A stretch of DNA of 64,000 nt, taken from positions 25,763 to 89,762 of the forward strand of contig CAYZTG010000002.1 in NCBI GenBank assembly GCA_964481475.1, given 5' to 3'. Position numbers and translations under genes: made by a program. The notes under the pieces are model-generated. The model worked only from the letters and a program-made list of their open reading frames with translations. It made no database searches and was not told where the DNA came from. Position 1 is the first letter of the stretch. Each line of letters starts with the position of its first letter. Shown here in pieces: positions 1 to 7,904 of this stretch. Source of the stretch: DUQU01 sp964481475 (GTDB taxonomy: Bacteria; Bacillota_I; Bacilli_A; Acholeplasmatales; UBA5453).

Positions 1-1026
1 AGGGATGTAGTTAGTTTTGCTTCTGATGATAATAAAATAGTAATTCAAATACTTAAAATGAGACAAGGTAAAATAGTTGATTCAACCTCAACAACAGTTG
101 ATAAACTGTTAGATGAGATAGATCAAGTTACTTCTTATTTATATCAATATTATAATCAGTCAATTTTCCCTGATGAAATTTTATTTGATAAAAGATTTTT
201 AGAAGCGGAGCTAGGAATGTTTAAGAATTGGACAATTCCTAAAAGAGGAGATAAATTAAAGTTAGTTGAAATTGCACACAACAATGCTTTGTATGATTTA
301 GTTCATTATAGTAGATTACATGAAGATAAGGCAGTAAAAGAGAATAAGGCAGTTAATGAACTACTTAGAATACTTAATCTAAATGAAATAAAAAGAATTG
401 ATATTTTTGATAACTCTCATCTCTTTGGTTCAAATCCAATTGGCGCGATGGTTGTTTACGAAAATTTCAAACCAAATAAAAAACTCTATCGAAAATACCA
501 TTTGACTGTGACTGACGACTATAATGGAATGAAAGAAGTCTTTTATAGAAGGTATCAACGGGCTTTAATGGAAAAAGAAGTACTACCTAGTCTAATAATT
601 GTTGATGGTGGAATTGGCCAGCTAAATGCGGCAAAATCAATTTTAGATGATTTATCAATTGATGTTTTAGTTGTGGGGTTAAAGAAAAACAACCGCCATC
701 AATTAGAAAGTTTAGTGACATTAGAAGGAGAACATCAACTTAAAAAGGGAGCGCCAATTTATACTCTACTTGCAAAAATGAGTGATGAAGTCCACCGCTA
801 TGCAATAACATTTCATCAAAAAACAAGATCGAAAAAGATGTTAACTAGTAGTCTTGATGGTATTAATGGTGTTGGGCAAGTCCGAAAAGAAAAATTGTTT
901 AGTTATTTTAAGACGATTGAAAAGATGCGAAATGGTAGTATATCAGAATATAAAGCTTTAGGGATTAATGAAAATTTGAGAGAAAATATTATTAAGGAAT
1001 TAGAAGATGAAAAGAAGAATACATAG
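1..1026 (+). CDS. uvrC: UvrABC excinuclease subunit C, C-terminal part (5' end outside window)
   Basis: This is the C-terminal ~341 residues of UvrC, the nuclease subunit that cuts both sides of a lesion in nucleotide excision repair. The frame is open from base 1 (reading RDVVSFASDD...), so the gene starts before the window; the internal ATG at 58 is not the start. Visible parts are the end of the UvrC middle region, the RNase H-like 5'-incision domain with IDIFDNSHLFG and LIIVDGGIGQLNAA, and a C-terminal helix-hairpin-helix pair (LDGINGVGQVRKEKLF). These match the family order. The last 20 bases overlap the next gene, which suggests co-transcription. I am sure of the identity; nothing can be said about the N-terminal GIY-YIG domain. 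Confidence 0.95.
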   Translation, partial: RDVVSFASDDNKIVIQILKMRQGKIVDSTSTTVDKLLDEIDQVTSYLYQYYNQSIFPDEILFDKRFLEAELGMFKNWTIPKRGDKLKLVEIAHNNALYDLVHYSRLHEDKAVKENKAVNELLRILNLNEIKRIDIFDNSHLFGSNPIGAMVVYENFKPNKKLYRKYHLTVTDDYNGMKEVFYRRYQRALMEKEVLPSLIIVDGGIGQLNAAKSILDDLSIDVLVVGLKKNNRHQLESLVTLEGEHQLKKGAPIYTLLAKMSDEVHRYAITFHQKTRSKKMLTSSLDGINGVGQVRKEKLFSYFKTIEKMRNGSISEYKALGINENLRENIIKELEDEKKNT

Positions 1027-1855
1027 TGTTAATGAAGAAAAAGGTTATTTCTCTGTAGTCATGAATGGAGTTTTGGTCTTTATTTATTTAACAAAAAGAC
1101 AAACAAAACAATTTATGGATTATTTAGATGTAGGTAATTTTGTAAAAATGACTTTAACTGACAATACGAAAGTGATTGATAAAAGAATTGCTTTTAAATT
1201 AAATTACTTTATTAGCATTGAAAGAAAAACTGCTAAAAGAACCAAAGTTCTTTATGATCTAGAAGAGATTAGAGAAGATATCTTAACCGTTTTAAGTAAT
1301 TTTGATAAGTATTTATTTATCGATTTAGAAATGACCATGCCTCACTATTATAAAACTCCATTTGTTGCTGAGATAGTTCAAGTTGGCTATTTATTAACAA
1401 ATAACAATTTAACTGTGATTAAAGAAAATGATTATTATATTAAACCAACTAAGTATCAGCAAATCTCCAAAAGAACTCTTCACTTTTTAAGAGTAGAGTC
1501 GCATGTTTTTAATAATGGCAAAGATTATTCCCATTTTTACAATGATTTAAAAGAGATTATTAAAACTCATAACCCTAAAATTATTGTTTGGGGGAACAAT
1601 GATATTATCTCTTTAAACAAATCTTATAAGATTAATGAAGTTAAGCCACTTACTAAAAGACAAAGTTTTATTAATTTATTGGATATTCATAAGATTTATT
1701 ATCAATTAGAAAATGATTTAGGATTATTTAATGCTTATAAGCTCTATTATGGGATAAATAATAATCAAGAACATGATGCTTTAGATGATGCTAAAGTGAT
1801 GTTAGCAGTTTTTAAAGCTTTAAGAGAAAAAAAAGAAACTAATGAAAGTTTCTAA
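1007..1855 (+). CDS. DEDDh 3'-5' exonuclease family protein (KapD/exonuclease-like)
   Basis: A 282-residue protein. Residues ~1-90 match nothing I recognise. From residue ~103 there is an RNase-T/DnaQ-type exonuclease fold: motif I is FIDLEMT (D and E metal ligands), a central Asp lies in the GNNDIISL region, and motif III is HDALDDAKVM with the H-x4-D pattern of DEDDh enzymes. The likely activity is 3'-5' exonuclease on RNA or DNA; the substrate cannot be told from sequence. It starts inside the end of uvrC (20-base overlap) with only a weak AG-rich ribosome site, which suggests translational coupling. It converges on the RNase J gene and the two stop codons share bases (CTAA at 1852-1855). 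KapD-like is the closest family I can name; the long N-terminal extension differs from it. Confidence 0.75.
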   Translation: MKRRIHSVNEEKGYFSVVMNGVLVFIYLTKRQTKQFMDYLDVGNFVKMTLTDNTKVIDKRIAFKLNYFISIERKTAKRTKVLYDLEEIREDILTVLSNFDKYLFIDLEMTMPHYYKTPFVAEIVQVGYLLTNNNLTVIKENDYYIKPTKYQQISKRTLHFLRVESHVFNNGKDYSHFYNDLKEIIKTHNPKIIVWGNNDIISLNKSYKINEVKPLTKRQSFINLLDIHKIYYQLENDLGLFNAYKLYYGINNNQEHDALDDAKVMLAVFKALREKKETNESF

Positions 1856-3528
1856 TCTAAGTTAATAATAACAGGTAATATAATTGGTTTTCTTTTCGTT
1901 AATGAAAAGATGTAATTAGTTAAATCATCTTCAATTTGAGCAATTGTTTTTTCATAGGATAAGTTTTTATACATAGCCTGAGTATAAGATAATTTGCTCA
2001 TTTTTTGAATTTCTAAGATGATATCAACACTACTTTTCATATAAATGAATCCTCTTGAAACAATTGTTGGTTGATAAAGAAGTTTTTTATTTTCATCAAT
2101 AGTAATTACTACAGAAAGAAGTCCGTCTTCAGATAACAATCTTCTCTCTTTAATTAATTTAGAACCAGTAGAACCGATACCTAAACCATCAATATAAACC
2201 TCACCTGATTTTACTTTTCCAACCACTTTTGCATAATCGTTAGTTAAAGCAGCTACTTCCCCATTATCCATAATTAAAATATTTTCTTTTTTCACTCCTA
2301 AGTCTATTGCAATATCTCTATGGAGTTTTAACATTCGATGTTCACCGTGAACTGGTATAAAGAATTTGGGCTTTGTGAGAGTGAGCATTAGCATTAAGTC
2401 TTGTTTTGCACCATGCCCAGAAGCATGTGTATCAGCTACAGGTCCATTTACAATAACTCTAACACCGTTTCTATATAATAAATTAATTGTGCGATTAACC
2501 CCTTCTTGATTACCAGGAATTGGTGAAGAAGAAAAGATTACTGTATCATTTGGTTGAACTTTTATTTGCTTATGAGTACCGGCAGCTATTCTTGATAAAG
2601 CAGCCATTGGTTCTCCTTGTGAACCAGTACATAAAATGGTTATTTCATGGGCGCCATAAGAAGAAATTTCATCATTGCTTATTAAGGAATTTTTGGGCAT
2701 CTTAATGTAGCCGGTCTGCATTCCAATCTCCATTGCCTTTTCCATTGATCGGCCAACAACAGCTATTTTTCGCCCATTTAAAATTGATGCTTCAACAATT
2801 TGTTGCATTCGGTAAATATTAGAAGCGAAAGTAGCGATAATGATTCTTCCCTTAATATTAGCAAAGATATCATCAATTGAGGCTCCAATAGTTTTTTCAC
2901 TAGGAGTTGTACCTTCTCTCTCAGCATTTGTTGAATCACTAAGTAAACACAAAACACCTTCATTAGCAATTTTTGAGAGTTTATCGTATTCTGCTGCAGG
3001 GCCAACTGGAGTAAAATCAATCTTAAAATCTCCGGTATGGAAAATATTCCCATATTTAGTTTTAAAATTAATTCCAAACATATCTGGGATAGAGTGGTTT
3101 AATCTAATAAAAGATACTTCAACATCATCAAACTTAAAAATATGATGAGCTTTATATTCAACAATGTTAGTAGAAGGAACGTTTGGATGTTCAATTAATT
3201 TATTTTCAATCAAATCTATCGCAAAACCACTAGCATAAATTTTTTTAATAGGCAATTGTTTTAGTAAATAAGGTATTCCACCAATATGATCCTCATGTCC
3301 ATGAGTTATAAAAAGACCAACTATTCTTTCTTGGTTATCTAGTAGATATTGATAATCTGGAATAACATAATCAACTCCTAATAAAGAATCATCAGGAAAT
3401 AAAATTCCCGCATCTACAATAAAAAGTTTATTATCAATATCAAAAACATATGTATTTTTACCCACTTCTCCAAGACCACCTAAAGCAAAAAAGCCAATCT
3501 CGTGGGATTTTAGTAACGTTCTATTCAC
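1852..3528 (-). CDS. rnj: Ribonuclease J
   Basis: A 558-residue metallo-beta-lactamase/beta-CASP ribonuclease with endonuclease and 5'-3' exonuclease roles in mRNA decay and rRNA maturation. Seen in the sequence: an N-terminal GGLGEVGKNTYVF motif, the metal-binding HGHEDHIGG, the HTGDFKID motif, the beta-CASP part with SGHGAKQDL, and the HGEHRML motif. The metal ligands are intact, so this looks like an active J1-type enzyme and not an inactive J2 partner. Length is normal. The start is GTG at 3528, seven bases after GGAGG; no nearer ATG fits. It is transcribed alone and convergent with the exonuclease gene, with no terminator between them. Confidence 0.95.
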   Translation of the reverse strand: MNRTLLKSHEIGFFALGGLGEVGKNTYVFDIDNKLFIVDAGILFPDDSLLGVDYVIPDYQYLLDNQERIVGLFITHGHEDHIGGIPYLLKQLPIKKIYASGFAIDLIENKLIEHPNVPSTNIVEYKAHHIFKFDDVEVSFIRLNHSIPDMFGINFKTKYGNIFHTGDFKIDFTPVGPAAEYDKLSKIANEGVLCLLSDSTNAEREGTTPSEKTIGASIDDIFANIKGRIIIATFASNIYRMQQIVEASILNGRKIAVVGRSMEKAMEIGMQTGYIKMPKNSLISNDEISSYGAHEITILCTGSQGEPMAALSRIAAGTHKQIKVQPNDTVIFSSSPIPGNQEGVNRTINLLYRNGVRVIVNGPVADTHASGHGAKQDLMLMLTLTKPKFFIPVHGEHRMLKLHRDIAIDLGVKKENILIMDNGEVAALTNDYAKVVGKVKSGEVYIDGLGIGSTGSKLIKERRLLSEDGLLSVVITIDENKKLLYQPTIVSRGFIYMKSSVDIILEIQKMSKLSYTQAMYKNLSYEKTIAQIEDDLTNYIFSLTKRKPIILPVIINLD

Positions 3529-3571
3529 GTTAAAACCTCCAAAACTATAATTTTAAGAATTCATCTATTCT

Positions 3572-3599
3572 TATTTTACACTAATTGGCTAGATATTCA
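3572..3599 (-). promoter_or_regulatory. Putative SigA promoter of the RNase J gene
   Basis: On the minus strand TTGAAT (3599-3594) and TAAAAT (3577-3572) are 16 bases apart. They lie just upstream of the GGAGG and GTG start of the RNase J gene and downstream of the coaD terminator. In so AT-rich a region the match is only moderately strong. Confidence 0.5.
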
Positions 3600-3607
3600 A
3601 CAGAAAT

Positions 3608-3638
3608 AAAAAAAATAGTTTCAAATAAGAAACTATTT
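3608..3638 (-). terminator. Rho-independent terminator of coaD
   Basis: A perfect 10-bp stem (GAAACTATTT at 3629-3638 with AAATAGTTTC at 3613-3622, loop of six) is followed on the minus strand by a run of eight T. It lies 28 bases beyond the coaD stop codon. Confidence 0.85.
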
Positions 3639-3665
3639 ACAGATTATTTACATAATGTTGAGTGT

Positions 3666-4154
3666 TTAAGTGTTAAATCTTTTTTTTACTGCATTTGTAA
3701 TTTCTTCAATTAATTGTTTGGGGACATAAGGCGAAATATCTGCATCAAAATAAATTAACTCTTTAATAACGCTACTGGAAACATAAGTAAGCCTTTGAGA
3801 AGGAAACAAAACAATAGTTTCAACACCAGGTTCTAGTTGTTTATTAAAGTGATACAAAGAAATTTCAGATTCAAAGTCTTTTATGTTTCTTAACCCTCTT
3901 ACAATTGTTTTAATATTATGGGATTTAGCATACTTGACGACTAAGTCATCGGTTTTATCAATGATTACATTTGGTAAATTAACTACTTTTTTAATCATCT
4001 CTACTCTTTCATCTAAAGTAAAAGTAGTTGACTTACCAACGTTTTTGGTAACTAAAACATAAACTTTATCAAAAAGTTTGGAAGCTCTATTTATAATATC
4101 GAGATGACCATTACTAATTGGATCAAATGAACCTGCATATAAGGCGTTTTTCAT
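3666..4154 (-). CDS. coaD: Phosphopantetheine adenylyltransferase
   Basis: CoaD makes dephospho-CoA from 4'-phosphopantetheine and ATP, the fourth step of coenzyme A synthesis. The protein is 162 residues, the usual length. The N-terminal GSFDPISNGHLDII holds the nucleotidyltransferase T/HxGH motif and the C-terminal SSSVIKEL motif is also present. The start is preceded by AGGAGG at proper spacing and an extended -10 (TGATATAAT) on the minus strand. The gene stands alone between a promoter and its own terminator. The last CoA enzyme, coaE, is in the polA cluster at 48 kb. Confidence 0.95.
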   Translation of the reverse strand: MKNALYAGSFDPISNGHLDIINRASKLFDKVYVLVTKNVGKSTTFTLDERVEMIKKVVNLPNVIIDKTDDLVVKYAKSHNIKTIVRGLRNIKDFESEISLYHFNKQLEPGVETIVLFPSQRLTYVSSSVIKELIYFDADISPYVPKQLIEEITNAVKKRFNT

Positions 4155-4172
4155 ATTATTCCTCCTAAAAGT

Positions 4173-4181
4173 ATTATATCA
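4173..4181 (-). promoter_or_regulatory. Extended -10 promoter of coaD
   Basis: TGATATAAT on the minus strand (TATAAT at 4178-4173 with a TGn extension). No clear -35 is seen at 17 bases. An AGGAGG follows and then the coaD ATG. Confidence 0.5.
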
Positions 4182-4236
4182 TAAAATCAAATAGCATTTA
4201 TATTGTTATTTTGTTAAAATAGATTTGGTGATAAAT

Positions 4237-4614
4237 ATGCAAACATTAAAAAGAAGTATAATTTTACAATCATTTGTGTTTTTGTTTTTTGTAGTTTTTG
4301 GTATTAATACAATTTTAATTGAGTTGATTCAAGTTCAAAATCTTAATTACTACTTAGCAATTACCTATCTACTAGTTATTATCATTGGTTTAATAATTTT
4401 TTTTAAAACACCAAAGGATGCTGTAGTTGTTGTTAATAATAATATTTCTAATCAAGTAAGAATTAGCTTATATGGATTAGCGCTAGGGTTATTAATTGGC
4501 TTTTTAAAAGCTTTTGATTATTATGAGATATATTTTACTATTAGTTCTGGAATAGTGATTCTAACTGCCGGATTATATGGTTTTATTTATACAATTAAAG
4601 CGTTAAAAGATTAA
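4237..4614 (+). CDS. Small four-helix membrane protein of unknown function
   Basis: A 125-residue hydrophobic protein that I do not recognise. Four likely transmembrane segments can be seen, at about residues 8-28, 38-58, 71-88 and 98-120, with a short polar linker rich in Asn and Val in the middle. The ATG at 4237 is preferred because GGTGAT (4227-4232) lies four bases ahead of it; the upstream TTG (4225) and GTG (4228) overlap this site. A TAAAAT box at 4215-4220 would give a leader of only about ten bases. It converges on zur, and the two stop codons share TTAA at 4611-4614. Confidence 0.65.
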   Translation: MQTLKRSIILQSFVFLFFVVFGINTILIELIQVQNLNYYLAITYLLVIIIGLIIFFKTPKDAVVVVNNNISNQVRISLYGLALGLLIGFLKAFDYYEIYFTISSGIVILTAGLYGFIYTIKALKD

Positions 4615-4979
4615 ACTCTTTGACATTTATCACATAAGCCATAAACTGTCAGCTCATGGCGAGAAATTTCGAAATTCCGCTCATTTGCAATAGTCTTTAA
4701 CTGATTATGGATAAAACAATCAATTTCAATCATCTGACTACATTTCTCACAAACTAAATAGTGTTTGTGAGATTTTGTTTTTAATGTGTAGTAGGTAGTA
4801 TTATTAAGTTGATACTTATTAACTAAATTATACTCATAAAAAGCATCTAATGAGCGGTAGATTGTTGAAACATTTAAGTGTTTAGATTCTTCAAGGAAAA
4901 TATCTTCTACGGATACAGGGCTATTTTGTTTTTTTAGAAACTCAAATATTCTAGTTCGCTGTTTTGTCATTTTTAGCAT
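4611..4979 (-). CDS. zur: Fur-family zinc uptake regulator (Zur-like)
   Basis: A 122-residue Fur-family repressor. The N-terminal winged helix includes LNVSTIYRSLDAF, the usual recognition helix. The C-terminal half carries HKHYLVCEKC and a second CxxC (GLCDKC), the four-cysteine structural zinc site. Its place as the last gene of a znuA-znuC-znuB operon argues for zinc sensing (Zur) and not for Fur or PerR, although the sequence alone does not exclude these. The ATG overlaps the stop of znuB by one base (TAATG), with AGGAGA upstream. If it represses the operon through the inverted repeat at 7338-7360, it is autoregulated. Confidence 0.8.
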   Translation of the reverse strand: MLKMTKQRTRIFEFLKKQNSPVSVEDIFLEESKHLNVSTIYRSLDAFYEYNLVNKYQLNNTTYYTLKTKSHKHYLVCEKCSQMIEIDCFIHNQLKTIANERNFEISRHELTVYGLCDKCQRV

Positions 4980-5791
4980 TATTCGTATCTCCTAATCTTT
5001 TTATAAATATATAGTATTATAAAGGATAATCCATGTAAAACAATAATTACTGAACCGGCTGGAAGTGATAAAAAGTGAGCACTAATTATTCCTATTATCG
5101 TGATTATGATATTAATTAGCAAGCTGATAAAAATCATTTGTTTAAAGCTTTTGGCAATAAGACTAGAGGAAACTGAAGGAAAAATAATAAACGCACTAAT
5201 TAAGAGCGTACCAATCGTCTGAACACCAATAACAACTAAAACAGCTGTTAGAATTGTTAATAAGTAATCATAAACGATAACATTTACGTTACTAAACTTA
5301 GCATAATCTATATCATATGTCATTGAAAACAGTTGTTTATAACTAAAAACAACAAAAATGATTAATAAAGTAACAACGATTAATATAATTATTACGTCAG
5401 TCCATGTTGTAGAAAACATTGAACCGACTAACATTGATTCGACACTTTTATTAAATCCTTTCGAAAGGGAAATGATAATAAAACCAACCGCCATAATAAA
5501 ATTAGAAACTAAGCCAATCGCTGAATCTCCTTCTAATTTTAATCTCATTAATAGTTTGATAGCAATCGCCGCCAAAATGGAAAAGGGGATTGCGATTAAT
5601 AACGGATAATTACTAAGAAGCAAACCTAAAATAACCCCGGTAAAACTAATATGGGCTAAGCCATCACCAATTAATGATTGGTTGGAAGCAACTAAATAAT
5701 TGGAAACAAGCGCTGTACCTGCTGCCATTAAGATGCCAATAAGAAGTGCTCTTATCATAAATTCATATAAGAAGATCTCAAACATGGTCAT
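4979..5791 (-). CDS. znuB: Zinc ABC transporter permease (ZnuB/AdcB-like)
   Basis: An integral membrane permease of the ABC-3 family of zinc and manganese importers, 270 residues from the chosen start. The sequence is almost entirely hydrophobic, with about eight helices, and shows the family motifs around NQSLIGDGLAHISFTGV and the later IGTLLISAFIIFPS. The ATG at 5791 is chosen because AGAGG lies six bases upstream; ATG 5785 is a close alternative, and an ATG far upstream at 5839 would overlap znuC heavily. It overlaps the end of znuC by 14 bases and is followed by zur with a one-base overlap. Zinc is inferred from the neighbouring regulator. Confidence 0.85.
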   Translation of the reverse strand: MTMFEIFLYEFMIRALLIGILMAAGTALVSNYLVASNQSLIGDGLAHISFTGVILGLLLSNYPLLIAIPFSILAAIAIKLLMRLKLEGDSAIGLVSNFIMAVGFIIISLSKGFNKSVESMLVGSMFSTTWTDVIIILIVVTLLIIFVVFSYKQLFSMTYDIDYAKFSNVNVIVYDYLLTILTAVLVVIGVQTIGTLLISAFIIFPSVSSSLIAKSFKQMIFISLLINIIITIIGIISAHFLSLPAGSVIIVLHGLSFIILYIYKKIRRYE

Positions 5792-6434
5792 TAAGCCCCT
5801 CTCTTTTTTTATAAACTTTATATTCTTCATAATTTCCACTAAAAAGAATTTTATGGTCTAAATGAACTACTCTTGAACCATGTCTTAGCCCATCACTTAA
5901 ATCATGAGTAACATGAATAATAGTCATTCCCCGATAGTGAAGATCGGAAACTAATTGGTAAAAGTTTAATCTAAAACTATAATCAAGAGCACTTGTGGGT
6001 TCATCAAGAATTAAAACATCAGGTTTAGATAATAATGCCCTAACAATAAAGACTCTTTGTGATTCACCACCAGAGAGGAGTTTTATTTTTTTATGTTTGA
6101 GTTCTAGTATTTCCATTTTTATTAACAAATCATCAATCTCTTTTTCGGAAACTTTATTTGTTGAGGTATTTTTCAAAATTTCATAAACCGTTGCAGGCAT
6201 AAAAGAAGCTTTGTTTAAATGCTGGGGAACATAACTAAATTTATAATCTCCAAAGAAAACTTCTCCCTTATTAGGCTCTAAAAGTCTTGTTAAAACTTTT
6301 ATTAGAGTAGTTTTTCCACTACCATTAGGTCCAACAATATTAACATACTCTCCTTTATTAATAGTTAAGTTGATATTTTTTAAAACACATGTTTCAAAAA
6401 AATTAACAGTGACATCTTTTAGTTCTAAGATCAT
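5778..6434 (-). CDS. znuC: Zinc ABC transporter ATP-binding protein (ZnuC/AdcC-like)
   Basis: A 218-residue ABC ATPase that would power zinc import with ZnuB. It shows Walker A GPNGSGKTT (residues ~36-44), a Q-loop in YVPQHLNK, the signature LSGGESQR, Walker B VLILDEPTSALD, and the switch His in IHVTHD. It is short but complete for this subfamily. The start overlaps the stop of znuA as ATGA (6434-6431), so the two are translationally coupled. Confidence 0.9.
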   Translation of the reverse strand: MILELKDVTVNFFETCVLKNINLTINKGEYVNIVGPNGSGKTTLIKVLTRLLEPNKGEVFFGDYKFSYVPQHLNKASFMPATVYEILKNTSTNKVSEKEIDDLLIKMEILELKHKKIKLLSGGESQRVFIVRALLSKPDVLILDEPTSALDYSFRLNFYQLVSDLHYRGMTIIHVTHDLSDGLRHGSRVVHLDHKILFSGNYEEYKVYKKREGLNDHV

Positions 6435-7294
6435 TGTATCCCTTCCTTCAAATTTAAGTAATTAATCTCCCACAAGTCAGCTATTGAAGATAAGTTATTG
6501 AAAATGTCTTTATTAACTGTATGGAAGGTATGAATCGGTAAAATAGTAATATAATAGCTTTTCTTTCCAAAGTCAGTTTGGAAATTTTCGGCCATTTTTA
6601 TTCCTGTCACTGAGTCATAAAACAATACTTTTATTTCATTATCACGCAAATTATTAAACATTATTTCAAGTTCGCTGCTGGAAGGGTTAACCTCATCGGT
6701 AAACTCATCTAATAAAGCAATAAAGTTGATTTTAGTTTGTTGATTAAAAGAATTAAAGACATTGTGACCAATAAAATAATAGTTTTGGTTTTTTAAATCT
6801 TCAAATTTTTCACTTAACAAAGCGAGTTTGGTTTTTAAAGTTGTCGCATTAGCAAGATAATAGTCTTTGTTATCACCATCAATAGCAATAATTTCTTTTA
6901 AAATAATATCAACCATCTCGATTTGATATTTTATAGAAAAAAAGAAGTGGACATCATCTAAAATATCTAAATTTGTCGTCTTAATATTATTAAATAAGTT
7001 GAGATATATACCTTTACCTTTTTCAATATCTTTTATCCAAGGCTCCATTGAGTTAGAAGTGTATATAAATAATGAAGAATTTATTATCTCAACTAAATTT
7101 TTGCTAGACGGTTCAAAATGATGTGTATCAACCCCTGGAGCTGCCAAAAGACTAACTGTTAAATTATCTCCTACGATTTCTTTTGAAATTTGATACTGAG
7201 GAAATAACGTAGTAACGATATCAAAGTGTTTTTGTTGGCACCCTATTAAAGGTAGTATTGAAAATAAAATTAAAAATAAATATAGTTTTTTCAT
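6431..7294 (-). CDS. znuA: Zinc ABC transporter substrate-binding lipoprotein (ZnuA/AdcA-like)
   Basis: A 287-residue cluster A-I metal-binding protein anchored as a lipoprotein: the signal peptide starts MKKLYLFLILF and ends in the lipobox LIGC, with Cys at residue 19. Likely metal ligands are His in THHFEP, His in DDVHFFFS, His in FIGHNVFNSF, and Asp in FYDSVTG. There is no His-rich loop of the kind found in many ZnuA and AdcA proteins. The ATG at 7294 is chosen because it begins a standard signal peptide and has GAGGTAAC upstream; longer starts would run into the promoter and operator. It is the first gene of the znuA-znuC-znuB-zur operon. Zinc rather than manganese is an inference from context. 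Confidence 0.85.
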   Translation of the reverse strand: MKKLYLFLILFSILPLIGCQQKHFDIVTTLFPQYQISKEIVGDNLTVSLLAAPGVDTHHFEPSSKNLVEIINSSLFIYTSNSMEPWIKDIEKGKGIYLNLFNNIKTTNLDILDDVHFFFSIKYQIEMVDIILKEIIAIDGDNKDYYLANATTLKTKLALLSEKFEDLKNQNYYFIGHNVFNSFNQQTKINFIALLDEFTDEVNPSSSELEIMFNNLRDNEIKVLFYDSVTGIKMAENFQTDFGKKSYYITILPIHTFHTVNKDIFNNLSSIADLWEINYLNLKEGIQ

Positions 7295-7321
7295 AAGATA
7301 AGTTACCTCATTCCTTAAAAT

Positions 7322-7360
7322 AGTATAACACATATGATTGCGAATGCGAACCATTCGCAA
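7322..7360 (-). promoter_or_regulatory. znuACB-zur promoter with putative Zur operator
   Basis: A perfect inverted repeat, TTGCGAATG (7338-7346) and CATTCGCAA (7352-7360) with a five-base spacer, lies just upstream of the minus-strand -10 box TATACT (7327-7322, with a TGT extension). The -35 position at 17 bases (TTCGCA, 7350-7345) falls inside the repeat, so a bound dimer would block RNA polymerase. The repeat is unlike the Bacillus Zur box in exact bases, but its length, symmetry and place fit a Fur-family operator. The assignment to Zur is inference. Confidence 0.75.
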
Positions 7361-7378
7361 GTAAAAAAATAAAACTAG

Positions 7379-7406
7379 TTGAATAATTGTAAAAAAGTGG
7401 TATAAT
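7379..7406 (+). promoter_or_regulatory. Promoter of the rimP-nusA-infB operon
   Basis: TTGAAT (7379-7384) and TATAAT (7401-7406) are 16 bases apart, with a TGG extension before the -10. It is divergent from the zinc operon, and the Zur-like repeat ends only 18 bases before this -35. Confidence 0.7.
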
Positions 7407-7419
7407 ATATTAAGAATTA

Positions 7420-7439
7420 GAGTGGATTTTTATCCACTC
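7420..7439 (+). promoter_or_regulatory. Leader hairpin ahead of rimP
   Basis: A perfect 8-bp stem (GAGTGGAT with ATCCACTC) closed by a TTTT loop lies between the expected transcription start (~7413) and the rimP ribosome site (GAGGT ~7449). It is followed by ATTTTATT, a poor U-tract. It may be a weak attenuator or a stabilising 5' hairpin. Confidence 0.55.
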
Positions 7440-7456
7440 ATTTTATTGAGGTAGTT

Positions 7457-7894
7457 ATGGATTTAAAAGAAATTAAGAGAATTATAGAAGAAAAGATAAA
7501 AGAATATGACTTGAGTGTTTATGACTTAAAAAAGAAAAGAGAATTTGAGATGTCTATTTTAGAGGTTAGTTTAGACGGAGATCAATTAGACTCTGAACTT
7601 TTAGCTAAGATGAGCGAAATCATTTTAGAAGCGATAAATGACTTAATGCCTGATGATTATTACTTAGAAGTTTCAACTCCAGGTGCAGAAAGAGAATTAA
7701 GGTCACTTGATGAGGTAATTAAACATGTGGGATCATATGTGAGGTTCGTATCAGACAAATATAATGATGTAGGAACGTTAGAAAAAGTGGAAAATGAAAT
7801 ACTTTTTGTTAAAATAAATATAAAGGGGCGTTTCAAAGTTTTGGAAATTCCCTATCGCGAGTTAAACAAAATTAACTTAGCTATAAAGTTCTAG
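7457..7894 (+). CDS. rimP: Ribosome maturation factor RimP
   Basis: RimP helps assemble the 30S subunit. The protein is 145 residues, the usual size, with the alpha/beta N-terminal domain, the family motif YYLEVSTPGAERELR at about residues 73-87, and a C-terminal SH3-like domain. It is the first gene of the classic rimP-nusA-rnpM-ylxQ-infB-rbfA operon and has GAGGTAGTT ahead of its ATG. Confidence 0.93.
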   Translation: MDLKEIKRIIEEKIKEYDLSVYDLKKKREFEMSILEVSLDGDQLDSELLAKMSEIILEAINDLMPDDYYLEVSTPGAERELRSLDEVIKHVGSYVRFVSDKYNDVGTLEKVENEILFVKINIKGRFKVLEIPYRELNKINLAIKF

Positions 7895-7904
7895 GAGGTT
7901 AAAT

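Noticed and set aside
2520..3145. Open frames opposite and shifted within the RNase J gene
   Set aside because: RNase J is complete and conserved through this stretch; the others are shadow frames without ribosome sites.
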